The translations under genes were made by a program, and so were the position numbers. DNA of 64,000 bases from Turneriella parva DSM 21527 (GTDB taxonomy: Bacteria; Spirochaetota; Leptospiria; Turneriellales; Turneriellaceae), in the NCBI RefSeq assembly GCF_000266885.1, contig NC_018020.1, positions 186,001 to 250,000 of the forward strand. Reading direction: 5' to 3'. Positions 26,187-34,682 of this stretch are shown piece after piece; position 1 is the stretch's first letter; each line of letters begins with the position of its first letter. The notes under the pieces were generated by a model that saw nothing but the letters and a program-made list of their open reading frames with translations, ran no database searches and had not been told where the DNA came from.

Positions 26187-26789
26187 CATTCCGACAACCC
26201 CGAACCCAGGCTCGTCAAACAGCTTGTCGAAAAATTAAAAGGGGGATCTCTACTCGTTCTGCCAACCGATACCGTCTATGCATTCGTCACGCTGGCGCAG
26301 AACAAAGACAGCATCGCGCAGATTCAGCGCATCAAAGATTTACCCAAACACAAGGCGCTGACGCTTTATTGCCGCGACTTTTCGCAGATGAGCACCTACG
26401 TGCGCACACAGGGCAACCAGCTCTTTCGCTTTATGAAAGATATTCTGCCGGGGCCTTACACGTTGATCTTCGATGCGGCAAAAAGCCTGCCGCACTATGC
26501 GGTCACCAAACAAAATACCGTCGGCATTCGTATCGTTGAACATCCGCTGATTGCTGCGCTTCTGGCACAGCTCGATCTGCCGCTGATGGGCAGCTCGCTC
26601 GACCTGCCGCCCGAAGATATGCATGACTTTGAAGAGATTGCCGATCGCTACGAAAGCCGCGTCGATGCAGTCGTCGAGTGCGGCCCTGTCAGCGGTGCGT
26701 ATTCGACGATTCTCGACGTGCGCACCTGGCCGCCGACTCTGATACGCGAAGGCCTCGGGGCCGTACCCGAAGGTCTGCCCGAGGCATAA
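26172..26789 (+). CDS. YrdC/Sua5/YciO-family protein
   Basis: 205 residues of the YrdC fold, which makes threonylcarbamoyl-AMP in TsaC/Sua5 proteins. Visible marks: GGSLLVLPTDTVYAFVTLAQNKDSIAQIQRIKDLPKHKALTLYCRDFSQMS, LPGPYTLIFDAA, VGIRIVEHPLIAALLAQLDLPLMGSSLDLP and a C-terminal STILDVRTWPPTLIREGLG. The overall sequence (MGSSLDLP rather than STSAN, CRDFSQMS) is closer to the YciO branch, whose role is less clear. Its initiation region folds into a hairpin. Confidence 0.85.
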   Translation: MRLYLHSDNPEPRLVKQLVEKLKGGSLLVLPTDTVYAFVTLAQNKDSIAQIQRIKDLPKHKALTLYCRDFSQMSTYVRTQGNQLFRFMKDILPGPYTLIFDAAKSLPHYAVTKQNTVGIRIVEHPLIAALLAQLDLPLMGSSLDLPPEDMHDFEEIADRYESRVDAVVECGPVSGAYSTILDVRTWPPTLIREGLGAVPEGLPEA

Positions 26790-26793
26790 TGCC

Positions 26794-27564
26794 TCAACCT
26801 TGAGGCCTGCGATAGACTGCGAGTGGCCCCGGAGCCTGGCAGGTCGGCATAAGTTCAATGCTGTTGATGTTGACATGCTGCGGCTGCAGAACCGCCCAAT
26901 CGACGCATTCGGCGATGTCGGCGGGCCTCAGCGGCTCTGTGCCGGCATAGACAGACGCAGCCTTAGCCGCATCACCGTGAAAACGCACCTGTGAAAATTC
27001 GCTGCCACCCGCGAGACCCGGCGCAATATGCGTCACGCGAATGCCGTGCTGGGACAAATCGGCCCTGAGATTTCTCGAGAGCTGCTCGACGAATGCCTTC
27101 GTCGCGCCATAGACATTGCCACCGGGGTAAGCATAGCTGCCGGCAACCGAGCCCAGCATTACTATGTGGCCACGACCACGCGCCACCATGCCAGGCGCAA
27201 TGAGCCTTGTCAGGCGGGCAACCGCAGTGCAATTGGTTTCGATCATCTGCTGCCAGTCTGCCCACTCGGCCTCATGCGCAGGCTCGAGTCCGAGAGCCAA
27301 ACCCGCGTTGTTAATGAGGATATCGACCGCGGCGAAATCGGCGGGCAAATTCGCGACGGCATCGCTGAGCTGCGCACTCTCGCGCACGTCACAGCCGATG
27401 GCATGGCACTCGGTGTTTAATTTTCCCGCGAGTGCCTGCAGCCTTTCGAGGCGGCGTGCCAACAGAACGAGTTTATATCCTCGTGAAGCAAATTTCTCTG
27501 CAATCGCGGCGCCGAAACCGCTTGAAGCACCGGTAATGAATGCAATTTTTTTATCTGTGTTGAT
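26794..27564 (-). CDS. Short-chain dehydrogenase, YdfG-like, with non-standard start
   Basis: NAD(P)-dependent Rossmann oxidoreductase. The cofactor motif KKIAFITGASSGFGAAIAEKF, DILINNAGLALG, the catalytic Ser (MLGSVAGSY) and YGATK are all present, and the end (NSIELMPTCQ) resembles YdfG 3-hydroxy-acid dehydrogenases. No ATG, GTG or TTG lies upstream of the Rossmann motif in this frame before the TAA stop. ATC at 27562-27564, with GAGG nine bases upstream, is my best guess; CTG at 27577-27579 and ATT codons are alternatives. A T7 run (minus-strand A7) next to the start could also hide a frameshift. Confidence 0.8.
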   Translation of the reverse strand: MNTDKKIAFITGASSGFGAAIAEKFASRGYKLVLLARRLERLQALAGKLNTECHAIGCDVRESAQLSDAVANLPADFAAVDILINNAGLALGLEPAHEAEWADWQQMIETNCTAVARLTRLIAPGMVARGRGHIVMLGSVAGSYAYPGGNVYGATKAFVEQLSRNLRADLSQHGIRVTHIAPGLAGGSEFSQVRFHGDAAKAASVYAGTEPLRPADIAECVDWAVLQPQHVNINSIELMPTCQAPGPLAVYRRPQG

Positions 27565-27576
27565 GGCAGAGAACCT

Positions 27577-27600
27577 CAGAGAACAAATTAGAGAACAAAT
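27577..27600. repeat. Short tandem direct repeat upstream of the SDR
   Basis: AGAGAACAAATT occurs twice in tandem just before the SDR coding region on its 5' side. It lies where the missing start codon would be expected. Confidence 0.5.
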
Positions 27601-27729
27601 TTAAGTACAAATTTTCTCTTCTGCACATTCTGCCAAGGGCATTTCATTAAAAAATTCAGTAATAATACGTATAGACAAGCGCAGAAAAATGGCATAGATA
27701 ACAAACGAAAGGCGGTCATTAGTTAAGAG

Positions 27730-28827
27730 ATGCACAACCCACCAGAAGCCGATGCAGCAGCCAAGGCGCGCAAAATTATCGATCACGCACAATTGCACCA
27801 GATTACCGAGAAACTGTTTTCCCGTCTGCCGATTCACATCGTTGAAAATAACCAGAAGAATCCGGCGCGCGCACTACAGTATGTACACCCGCATCTCGAG
27901 ATTCTACACCAGATGGCGCCGGCGCAATCGCGCACGCTGCTCTTGACGAAAGACGACCATTCGATGATGCTCGAATGCAGCGTTATCAGCAGAACCGATA
28001 AGGGCACTGAAATTCTCAAGCCGCTGCGGCTCTACCTGACAAAGCGCGGCATTCGCCATGAAAACCGCGTGGCCATTTCGGGCAGCGAACTTGCGGGCCA
28101 GGTGCGCAATGTGATTCCGCATCCCGAATTTTACCGGGTGAACGCAGGCACGAGCAGCGGCCGCGATGCAACGCTGTTACAATACGCAAATGCCATTAAA
28201 GAGCTCGTGCCAGAGTGCGTGGTGAAGTTCGAGCTACAGCGCACAAACCGACTGACCGTGCGCATGAAAAAGCTGCAAGAATTTAACCTTCCGGTTTTTG
28301 CACCCGACATGACGCGGCAGAGGCAGGGCGACGAACAAAATGTTGTTGCGATGCCGCATAGTGAATATGAACAGGTTATGCGCTCCGACGGTCTGCCGGG
28401 CGACTATATCGGCGAAATTTGCGAGCCGCTGCGCTATCGTGGCGTACTGATTGTCGGTTATGTGCAGGTATTCAGTACACGGGCGCCGCTGAATATCAGC
28501 CAATACCATACCGTGCGGCAACTGATGCGGCGCCTCGAGCGCGATCTCGACGCCAAGAGGTGTTACCCAGATAACCCGATATCGGGTAAAATCGTCGACG
28601 TGAGCCACGGCGGGTTAGGGTTTATCTACACCGGGCAGCGCAGCGTTCTCTCGACTGCCGGCGTCGGCGATAAGATCGTGCTCGATGCGCACTTCGCAGC
28701 CGAAAACGTCGCGACTTTCAGCGGCAAAATCATGAACATGACCTCGCTTGAGAACGGCCGGCGTTACGGCATTGAATTTGAAGGCCTCTCAGAAGCCGGC
28801 GAAACCGCACTCAAAGCCATGCTCTAA
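27730..28827 (+). CDS. PilZ-domain protein of spirochaete type
   Basis: 365 residues. The C-terminal third is a PilZ domain (SGKIVDVSHGGLGFIYTGQ ... AENVATFSGKIMNMTSLENGRRYGIEFEGLSEAGETAL) with the DxSxxG motif. The upstream arginine motif of classical c-di-GMP binders is not obvious; LERDLDAKRCYPDN is in about the right place but does not match RxxxR. The N-terminal part resembles the DUF1577-like region of leptospiral PilZ proteins (recalled, not checked). Its TAA stop begins structured element B. Confidence 0.72.
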   Translation: MHNPPEADAAAKARKIIDHAQLHQITEKLFSRLPIHIVENNQKNPARALQYVHPHLEILHQMAPAQSRTLLLTKDDHSMMLECSVISRTDKGTEILKPLRLYLTKRGIRHENRVAISGSELAGQVRNVIPHPEFYRVNAGTSSGRDATLLQYANAIKELVPECVVKFELQRTNRLTVRMKKLQEFNLPVFAPDMTRQRQGDEQNVVAMPHSEYEQVMRSDGLPGDYIGEICEPLRYRGVLIVGYVQVFSTRAPLNISQYHTVRQLMRRLERDLDAKRCYPDNPISGKIVDVSHGGLGFIYTGQRSVLSTAGVGDKIVLDAHFAAENVATFSGKIMNMTSLENGRRYGIEFEGLSEAGETALKAML

Positions 28828-28985
28828 CAGGTTCCCGAAAAAGGAACCTGTTAGCAGGCGAACGGAACCGAAAAAGTGAAAAGCAGCAAAGTCGCTTTGC
28901 TTCAAAGCGACGACGCGCTTTAGCAGTCGTTTGCGCTGGCAAACGACGAGGCTTTTCACTTTTTCGGGAGTTCTTCCGGAGCCTG
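28825..28985 (+). repeat. Structured 3'-end element, copy B
   Basis: Starts at the stop codon of the PilZ gene with TAACAGGTTCC/GGAACCTGTTA (11-bp stem). It is followed by AGCAGGCG, a 17-bp perfect closing stem (CCGAAAAAGTGAAAAGC with GCTTTTCACTTTTTCGG), the inner hairpins GTCGCTTTG/CAAAGCGAC and GTCGTTTGC/GCAAACGAC, the constant GCGCTTTAGCAG, and the ending CCGGAGCCTG. It is homologous to 2235-2387, with stem changes that keep pairing. Confidence 0.72.
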
Positions 28986-29061
28986 CGAAAGCGAATAAAA
29001 ACTGCCTGTTACTTTGCCGGGTTGCGCTTTTCGCCCTGTCGCAAAATCGCATTGCAGCACT

Positions 29062-31623
29062 ATGTCTTACCCCTTTGCCGAAATCGAAAAGAAGTGGCAA
29101 CTCTACTGGGAAAACAACCAGACTTTCGCGACCGGCGAAGATTTATCAAAACCTAAGTATTACGTGCTCGATATGTTCCCTTATCCGTCGGGGGCGGGGC
29201 TGCACGTCGGCCACCCCGAAGGCTATACCGCAACCGACATCATCGCGCGCAAGCGCCGCATGCAGGGCTTCAATGTGCTGCACCCCATGGGTTGGGACGC
29301 CTTCGGCCTGCCCGCCGAGCGCTACGCGATGCAGACGGGTATTCACCCTAAGGTCACGACAAAACAGAACATCGACAACTTTCGCCGGCAGCTGAAATCG
29401 CTCGGTTTTTCGTATGACTGGTCGCGTGAAATTGATACCACTTCGCCCGACTATTACAAATTCACGCAGTGGATATTTCTGAAACTCTTCAACTCTTGGT
29501 ACGATGCTGCTGCGAAAAAAGCGCGCCCGATCTCTGAACTGAAAATACCATCAGACCTCGAAGGTGATGCAAAGAAAAAAGAACGTGAGGATTTCATAGC
29601 CAACCATCGCCTGGCATACATCGCAAATATGCCCGTCAACTGGTGCGCAGAGCTTGGCACTGTTCTGGCTAACGAAGAGGTCGACGAATGGGTCGGCAAA
29701 GGTTACAAGGTCGAACGCAAACCGATGCGCCAGTGGATGCTGCGCATCACAGCGTACGCCGAGCGCCTGCTCACCGATCTCGAACACGTTGACTGGCCCG
29801 CAGGCACACTCGAGCTGCAAAAAAACTGGATTGGCCAGTCAACCGGCGCGCTGGTACACTTCGGCATCGCGGGATCCCCCGAAAAGCTGACGGTATTCAC
29901 CACTCGCCCCGACACGCTTTACGGCGTCACCTTCATGGTGCTCGCCCCTGAACATCCACTGGTCGATAAAATTGCTGCTGATTCAGCCAAAGCCGAAATC
30001 GATGCTTACCGCAAAACAACGGCGCTCAAGACCGATCTCGACAGACAGCTCGACGCGGCAAAAAAAGAGAAAACGGGCGTCGCCATTGGCGCGCACGCAA
30101 TGCATCCCGTCACTGGCGAAAAGATTCCGCTGTACATCGCCGATTACGTGCTCATGGGTTACGGCACGGGCGCCATCATGGCGGTGCCTGCACATGACGA
30201 GCGCGACTTTGCGTTTGCGCAGCAATTTTCGCTTGATATTCGACAGGTAGTTCAACCGCGCGAGAGCGCGGCAGAACTACCCGTCACTGAAGACGGGGTC
30301 GCCATCAACTCACCCATCTTCGACGGACTCAAGACGCCCGAAGCAAAAGAAAAAATTATTGCGCATCTTGAAAAAGAAAAACTGGGTGAGCGGCGTATTC
30401 AGTACAAGCTGCGCGACTGGCTTTTCTCGCGACAGCGTTATTGGGGCGAACCCGTGCCGGTGAGTTTCGACGCAGACGGCTTCATGGTCGCAGAAGAAGA
30501 GAGCGCTCTGCCGCTGCTCTTGCCCGAGAGCAAAAATTTTCAACCTGCAGGTACGGGCGAATCACCGCTCGCCAACCTGCCTGATTGGGTGAACCATGAA
30601 AAAGGCGGCCGCAAGCTGCGCCGTGAAACGAATACGATGCCGCAATGGGCGGGCAGCTCGTGGTATTACCTGCGCTTCGCCGACACGGCGAACAAAGAAA
30701 GGTTCGCCTCAGCAGAAAAAGAGAAGTACTGGCTGAATGGCGGCGTCGACCTCTATGTCGGGGGCGCCGAACACGCGGTCTTGCATTTGCTCTATGCGCG
30801 CTTCTGGCACAAAGTGCTCTACGATCTGGGTTACGTGACATCGGTCGAACCGTTCAAGAAGCTGGTGCACCAAGGCATTATTCTCGGCGAAGACGGTAGC
30901 AAAATGTCAAAGTCGCGTGGCAATGTGGTCAACCCCGACACCGTTGTGGCCGAATATGGCGCCGATACCTTCAGGCTATACGAGATGTTCATGGGGCCTC
31001 TGGAGCAGATGAAACCGTGGCAGTCGAAGAGCATCGAGGGCATCTACCGGTTTCTGGGACGCGTTTACCGTCTGTATTTTGGCAATACCCACAGCGATGA
31101 GAATGCGCCGGCGCAACCGACGCTGAGCGCCAAACTATTGGCTGCCCCTGCCGATGAGAAAGCGGTGCTGAAAGTATTGCACCAGACAATCAAAAAGGTC
31201 AGCGATGATATCGAGACTCTGTCACTCAATACGGCGATTTCGCAGATGATGATTTTCGTCAACGAAGCCTACCGCGTCGAGTCGATCGGCAAAGAAGCGG
31301 CAGCAACCTTTGTCAAACTGCTTTCCCCTTTCGCGCCGCACGTGGCTGAAGAAATCTGGCAGGCGCTCGGTGAAAAAGGCAGCATCGCGCTTGCGCCATG
31401 GCCGCAGTTCAACGCCGAATACCTGGTCGAATCAAGTTTCGAGGCAGTGATACAGATCAACGGCAAGATACGTGGCCGCACCGAGCTTGCAATCGGCATC
31501 AGCGACGCGGATTTCGAAAGTGCGGCACGCAGCGTCGATGCGGTCAAAGCGGCGCTTGAAGGTAAAACCGTACGCAAAGTTATTGTCGTGAAGAACAAAA
31601 TGATCAACTTTGTGGTAGCGTGA
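29062..31623 (+). CDS. leuS: Leucyl-tRNA synthetase
   Basis: Class Ia synthetase charging tRNA-Leu, 853 residues from the ATG at 29062 (MSYPFAEIEKKWQLYWENN). The HIGH-type motif is HVGHPEGYTATDI. The Zn/CP1 editing region includes LTVFTTRPDTLYGVTFMVLAPEHP and the editing-site GTGAIMAVPAHDERDFAFA. The KMSKS loop is GSKMSKSRGNVVNPD. The C-terminal anticodon and tail domains end with INGKIRGRTEL and VIVVKNKMINFVVA, all normal for bacterial LeuRS. Element B precedes it and a stop-codon hairpin follows. Confidence 0.98.
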   Translation: MSYPFAEIEKKWQLYWENNQTFATGEDLSKPKYYVLDMFPYPSGAGLHVGHPEGYTATDIIARKRRMQGFNVLHPMGWDAFGLPAERYAMQTGIHPKVTTKQNIDNFRRQLKSLGFSYDWSREIDTTSPDYYKFTQWIFLKLFNSWYDAAAKKARPISELKIPSDLEGDAKKKEREDFIANHRLAYIANMPVNWCAELGTVLANEEVDEWVGKGYKVERKPMRQWMLRITAYAERLLTDLEHVDWPAGTLELQKNWIGQSTGALVHFGIAGSPEKLTVFTTRPDTLYGVTFMVLAPEHPLVDKIAADSAKAEIDAYRKTTALKTDLDRQLDAAKKEKTGVAIGAHAMHPVTGEKIPLYIADYVLMGYGTGAIMAVPAHDERDFAFAQQFSLDIRQVVQPRESAAELPVTEDGVAINSPIFDGLKTPEAKEKIIAHLEKEKLGERRIQYKLRDWLFSRQRYWGEPVPVSFDADGFMVAEEESALPLLLPESKNFQPAGTGESPLANLPDWVNHEKGGRKLRRETNTMPQWAGSSWYYLRFADTANKERFASAEKEKYWLNGGVDLYVGGAEHAVLHLLYARFWHKVLYDLGYVTSVEPFKKLVHQGIILGEDGSKMSKSRGNVVNPDTVVAEYGADTFRLYEMFMGPLEQMKPWQSKSIEGIYRFLGRVYRLYFGNTHSDENAPAQPTLSAKLLAAPADEKAVLKVLHQTIKKVSDDIETLSLNTAISQMMIFVNEAYRVESIGKEAAATFVKLLSPFAPHVAEEIWQALGEKGSIALAPWPQFNAEYLVESSFEAVIQINGKIRGRTELAIGISDADFESAARSVDAVKAALEGKTVRKVIVVKNKMINFVVA

Positions 31624-31651
31624 TCTGTTCGGGGCAAGACCCCAAACAGAT
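31621..31651. other. Hairpin at the leuS stop codon
   Basis: ATCTGTTCGGGG and CCCCAAACAGAT pair (one G-T) around CAAGA, beginning within the TGA stop. There is no T-run. Same pattern as at lpxB, sthA and mqnP. Confidence 0.65.
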
Positions 31652-31663
31652 TACGCAATAGCT

Positions 31664-32179
31664 ATGGATAAAGCTGCGTTACGCGATCACTTCAAAGTGT
31701 TATCTAAGGCGTTCTTCGCCGCACAAGACGCTGGCACGCTCGCCCAAATTCACGCACGTATTGCTTTGAGCTTGAGGTCCTATGCAGAGGCGAGTTTGTC
31801 TTTAGCCGAGCGCCAGGCGACGCTCATCGCAGTCTACACTCCCATGAGAGTCGAGCTCCCCGCGAGGCAAATTGTCGAGGCATCGCAGGCATTTGCGAAA
31901 CCTGCATTTGTTTACCCGCAGGTTGATGGTGAGAAAATGTGGTTCGTCGATGATGCGGGCAAACTGGCTGAACCTGAAATCGTAATTGTTCCCGGCCTCT
32001 TCGTCGATCGCCAAGGCAACCGTCTCGGTCGCGGTAAAGGTTATTACGACCGTTATCTTGCGAGTTCAGGCATTCCCAAGCCGCGCCGTATTTTTCTGGG
32101 TTATAAATTTCAGTTTGTCGATGAGGTACCGGTTACGGCTCACGACGAGCCCGTAACTCCGGTACGCTATGGCGACTAA
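31664..32179 (+). CDS. 5-formyltetrahydrofolate cyclo-ligase
   Basis: Converts 5-formyl-THF to 5,10-methenyl-THF using ATP. 171 residues, slightly short for the family. VYTPMRVELPARQI and FVYPQVDGEKMWFV form the folate site. The signature PEIVIVPGLFVDRQGNRLGRGKGYYDRYLAS near the C-terminus is diagnostic (ATP-binding GRGKGYYDRYL). The gene symbol varies (fau, ygfA, mthfs). It lies 40 bp after leuS and is likely co-transcribed. Confidence 0.92.
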   Translation: MDKAALRDHFKVLSKAFFAAQDAGTLAQIHARIALSLRSYAEASLSLAERQATLIAVYTPMRVELPARQIVEASQAFAKPAFVYPQVDGEKMWFVDDAGKLAEPEIVIVPGLFVDRQGNRLGRGKGYYDRYLASSGIPKPRRIFLGYKFQFVDEVPVTAHDEPVTPVRYGD

Positions 32180-32194
32180 CGGGTCAATGCCGCG

Positions 32195-32440
32195 CTAGTC
32201 AACCCGGTCGACACGTTCGAGAATTTGCTGCTGCGTCAACCCGATGCTGCGAAAAAACCGCGTATTTTCATCGTGCACTTTTTGCAGGTAACGGTTGTTC
32301 TCTAGCTGCAAAGCCCGAAAGTCGGCCCGCCAATCACGCTGTTCACGAGTTCTGAAAAAGTCGATCAGAAAGAACAGCAGGCCCAGCGAAAGACCGACGA
32401 TCATGGTCGCGGCAACGGTAATCAAAGTTTCAATTGCCAT
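32195..32440 (-). CDS. Small single-pass membrane protein
   Basis: 81 residues from the ATG at 32438-32440, with a GAGGA box upstream. One N-terminal transmembrane helix (LITVAATMIVGLSLGLLFFLIDFF) is followed by a charged, helical tail (RTREQRDWRADFRALQLENNRYLQKVHDENTRFFRSIGLTQQQILERVDRVD) likely to form a coiled coil. Unrecognised. It lies downstream of ssb on the same strand. Confidence 0.6.
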   Translation of the reverse strand: MAIETLITVAATMIVGLSLGLLFFLIDFFRTREQRDWRADFRALQLENNRYLQKVHDENTRFFRSIGLTQQQILERVDRVD

Positions 32441-32493
32441 AATCTGCTGTCCTCGGTTGCAATCTACCATCCATTTCAGCGCCCGTCAACATT

Positions 32494-32901
32494 TTAACTC
32501 GGCCGGTAGGTGTGGTCGCTGATTGCGAGTGCCTGCGCTGAAATGCAGAATTTCTGCGCCTTTTGGTTCTCTTTCGAAACCCAGCGCTGCTGAAATAGCT
32601 CGCCGGTGACGAGAATCTGCATGCCCTTCGCCAGCAACGGATAAAAGAGTTCTGCCATCTTGCCCCAGAGTTCAATCTGAATGAAGTTGGCATGTGAGCC
32701 CTCTTTATCGGTCTTGCGCTGCGTTTCAAAAAGCAGCGCAAAGCTGATCACTGTCTGGTCTTTGACTGTCTTCTTTTCAACGTCTGTTGAGATACGCCCT
32801 GACAGCTGAATCCAGTTCCACTGTGTGCGTGCTTTACCGACATCTTTGCCGGCTTCGGTGGGCGTCGATTCGCCGCCGAGTTCGTCTTCTAATGTGTTCA
32901 T
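32494..32901 (-). CDS. ssb: Single-stranded DNA-binding protein (SSB-like OB-fold)
   Basis: 135 residues. OB-fold marks: WNWIQLSGRISTDVEKKTVKDQTVISFALLFETQRK, ANFIQIELWGKMAELFYPLLAKGMQILVTGELFQQRWVSKENQKAQKFCISAQALAI. A 25-residue acidic N-terminal extension precedes the fold. The flexible C-terminal tail with an acidic, Pro-Phe tip used by standard SSB to bind partner proteins is missing; the protein stops at SDHTYRPS. It may be a specialised paralogue or the phylum's short form. AAGGAAG precedes the ATG. Confidence 0.82.
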   Translation of the reverse strand: MNTLEDELGGESTPTEAGKDVGKARTQWNWIQLSGRISTDVEKKTVKDQTVISFALLFETQRKTDKEGSHANFIQIELWGKMAELFYPLLAKGMQILVTGELFQQRWVSKENQKAQKFCISAQALAISDHTYRPS

Positions 32902-33017
32902 AGTTTCCTTCCTTTTTGAGTGGGTTTTTCCCCCTCTAAATACTAAATACCAGAAAAGGCCGTTTTTTTCTCACGCGGATTGATATTTTTCTTGTTTACG
33001 CTTGCCGGGTAAAAGCC

Positions 33018-34682
33018 ATGCTTACGGCAATGCCGCCGAAGAAAAAATCTAAATCCTCATCTGCTAAGACAATCGTCGTGGTCGGCGCGGCACTCGCAGG
33101 GCCAACCGCCGCCGCGCGTGCGCGCGAAGTTGATGAGCATGCCCGCATTATTCTGCTCGAACGCAACACGCGGGTGAGCTATGCGATGACGGGGCTCTCG
33201 CTGCACCTGAGTGGCGAGGTTGCGTCGCTCGAAGAGTTGAACCGCGAGCGTGAAGATTTTTTTCAATCGGTTTACAATATTGAAGTGCGTACGCGTACCG
33301 AGGTTGTTCAGCTCGAAGCGAAGAAAAAGCTGCTGCATTTGCGAGATGAAAAGGGCGATTCGACCCTCCCATACGACCGGCTGATTTTTGCTGCCGGCGC
33401 GTCGTCTCTTCACCCGATTGGCCTGAAGGCCGCTGAAAATTTTCGCTATTTCAGAACTCTCGACGACCTCGCCGCGATACGGGCGCAACTCGACAGCGGC
33501 GCGCGGCGCTTTGTCATTCTCGGCGGTGGCTCGATGGGCGCCGAAGCACTCGACGGCCTCGTTCGCGGCGGCGCCGATGTGACTCTGGTTGAGAAAAAGC
33601 TGCGCTTCTTGCCCGACTACGCGCCAGAAATTTCATCGATTGCCACCGCAGCGCAAGAGCATAAGGCGCGCATCGTCGCTGGCTTCAAACACACCGATTT
33701 CGAATATAAAGACAATCGCATCGTGGCCGTGAAGGTCGATGGCATGCGCATCGACACCGACTTCGTGGTTGGGGCAATTGGCGTGCGCCCGCGCACCGAG
33801 CTTTTAAAGAAAGCAGGCGTCAGGCTTCTGGGCGATGGCTCGATCGCCGTGAATGAACGCTGCGAGACGAATGTCAAAGACGTCTATGCGTGCAGCATCT
33901 GTGTGAGCGTGCCAGACGGCAAAGAGCATGTTTATATTCCGCAGGCGGCAGTCTCTGATAAAACAGCGCAGGTCGCGGGTGAAAACGCCGCGGGCGGTAA
34001 GGCGGTGCTGCGCTCGATGACTGCGAGCCAGATCATTCGCCTGCCCGGTATCGAGGTTGGCCGCGTCGGCTTAACCTGCTCACAGGCGATGCGCAAATTT
34101 GGCAAGGCGAACATCGGCTCGGTATTCGTGCACGGCCGTAACACCGAACCCTACATGCCTGGCTCTGAAGGTATCAGCCTCAAGCTGTTTTACCACCGCA
34201 AAAAGAAACAGGTGATTGCGCTCGAAGCGGCCGGCAAAGACATCAAGTCACGCCTCGACACCGTCGCAGCCGCACTCGCAGGCGGCCTGACGCTGAACCA
34301 GCTCGCCATGCTCGACCTTGCGTACACCCCCGCTTATGGCACGGCGCGCGACGCGCTCAACGTCGCCGCAACGGTCGCGCTGCAGAAAGAAGCAGGCCTC
34401 ACCGCAACGACGAGCTACGAAGAGATTCGTGCGGCGCGTGCCAAATATTTTGTCGTCGACGTTTCTCTCAAAGCACGCCACGCCGGCTTTCACGACATGC
34501 ATATTCCGCTTGAAAGACTGCGCGAGAGCACCGGGCAGCTCGCCGAGAAGTTCAAGAAATCGCGCGCCAAAATTGTGGCGACGCTCAGCGAATCGGGGCG
34601 GCGCGGCCACCTTGCGATGCGCATTCTCAAAGCCCGCGGATTCACCGCCGTCAACATTCTCGGCGGCAAAAAAACCAGCTGA
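33018..34682 (+). CDS. CoA-disulfide-reductase-like flavoprotein fused to a degenerate rhodanese domain
   Basis: 554 residues; an ATG at 33030 is an alternative start. Domains: FAD-binding (TIVVVGAALAGPTAAARAREVDEHARIILLE), NAD-binding (RRFVILGGGSMGAEALDGLVRGGADVTLVEK), second FAD segment (CETNVKDVYACSICV), dimerisation domain, and rhodanese at about 460-550. In CoA-disulfide reductases the redox Cys is in SFAxCGLPYY; here the stretch is VSYAMTGLSLHL, with Thr. The rhodanese loop that normally reads YCxSGxRS is TLSESGRRG, with Ser for the catalytic Cys. Both known catalytic thiols are therefore lost, although folds look intact. Its stop overlaps the ATG of the radical-SAM gene. Confidence 0.85.
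   Translation: MLTAMPPKKKSKSSSAKTIVVVGAALAGPTAAARAREVDEHARIILLERNTRVSYAMTGLSLHLSGEVASLEELNREREDFFQSVYNIEVRTRTEVVQLEAKKKLLHLRDEKGDSTLPYDRLIFAAGASSLHPIGLKAAENFRYFRTLDDLAAIRAQLDSGARRFVILGGGSMGAEALDGLVRGGADVTLVEKKLRFLPDYAPEISSIATAAQEHKARIVAGFKHTDFEYKDNRIVAVKVDGMRIDTDFVVGAIGVRPRTELLKKAGVRLLGDGSIAVNERCETNVKDVYACSICVSVPDGKEHVYIPQAAVSDKTAQVAGENAAGGKAVLRSMTASQIIRLPGIEVGRVGLTCSQAMRKFGKANIGSVFVHGRNTEPYMPGSEGISLKLFYHRKKKQVIALEAAGKDIKSRLDTVAAALAGGLTLNQLAMLDLAYTPAYGTARDALNVAATVALQKEAGLTATTSYEEIRAARAKYFVVDVSLKARHAGFHDMHIPLERLRESTGQLAEKFKKSRAKIVATLSESGRRGHLAMRILKARGFTAVNILGGKKTS

Noticed and set aside
27601-27837. 78-codon hydrophobic open frame on the minus strand
   Set aside because: Overlaps the PilZ gene start, lacks a ribosome-binding site and resembles no family. 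Kept out for lack of support.
28825-28985. T-box or leucine leader for leuS
   Set aside because: No T-box sequence, no leucine-rich leader peptide, and the same structure occurs after rlpA, which has no link to leucine.
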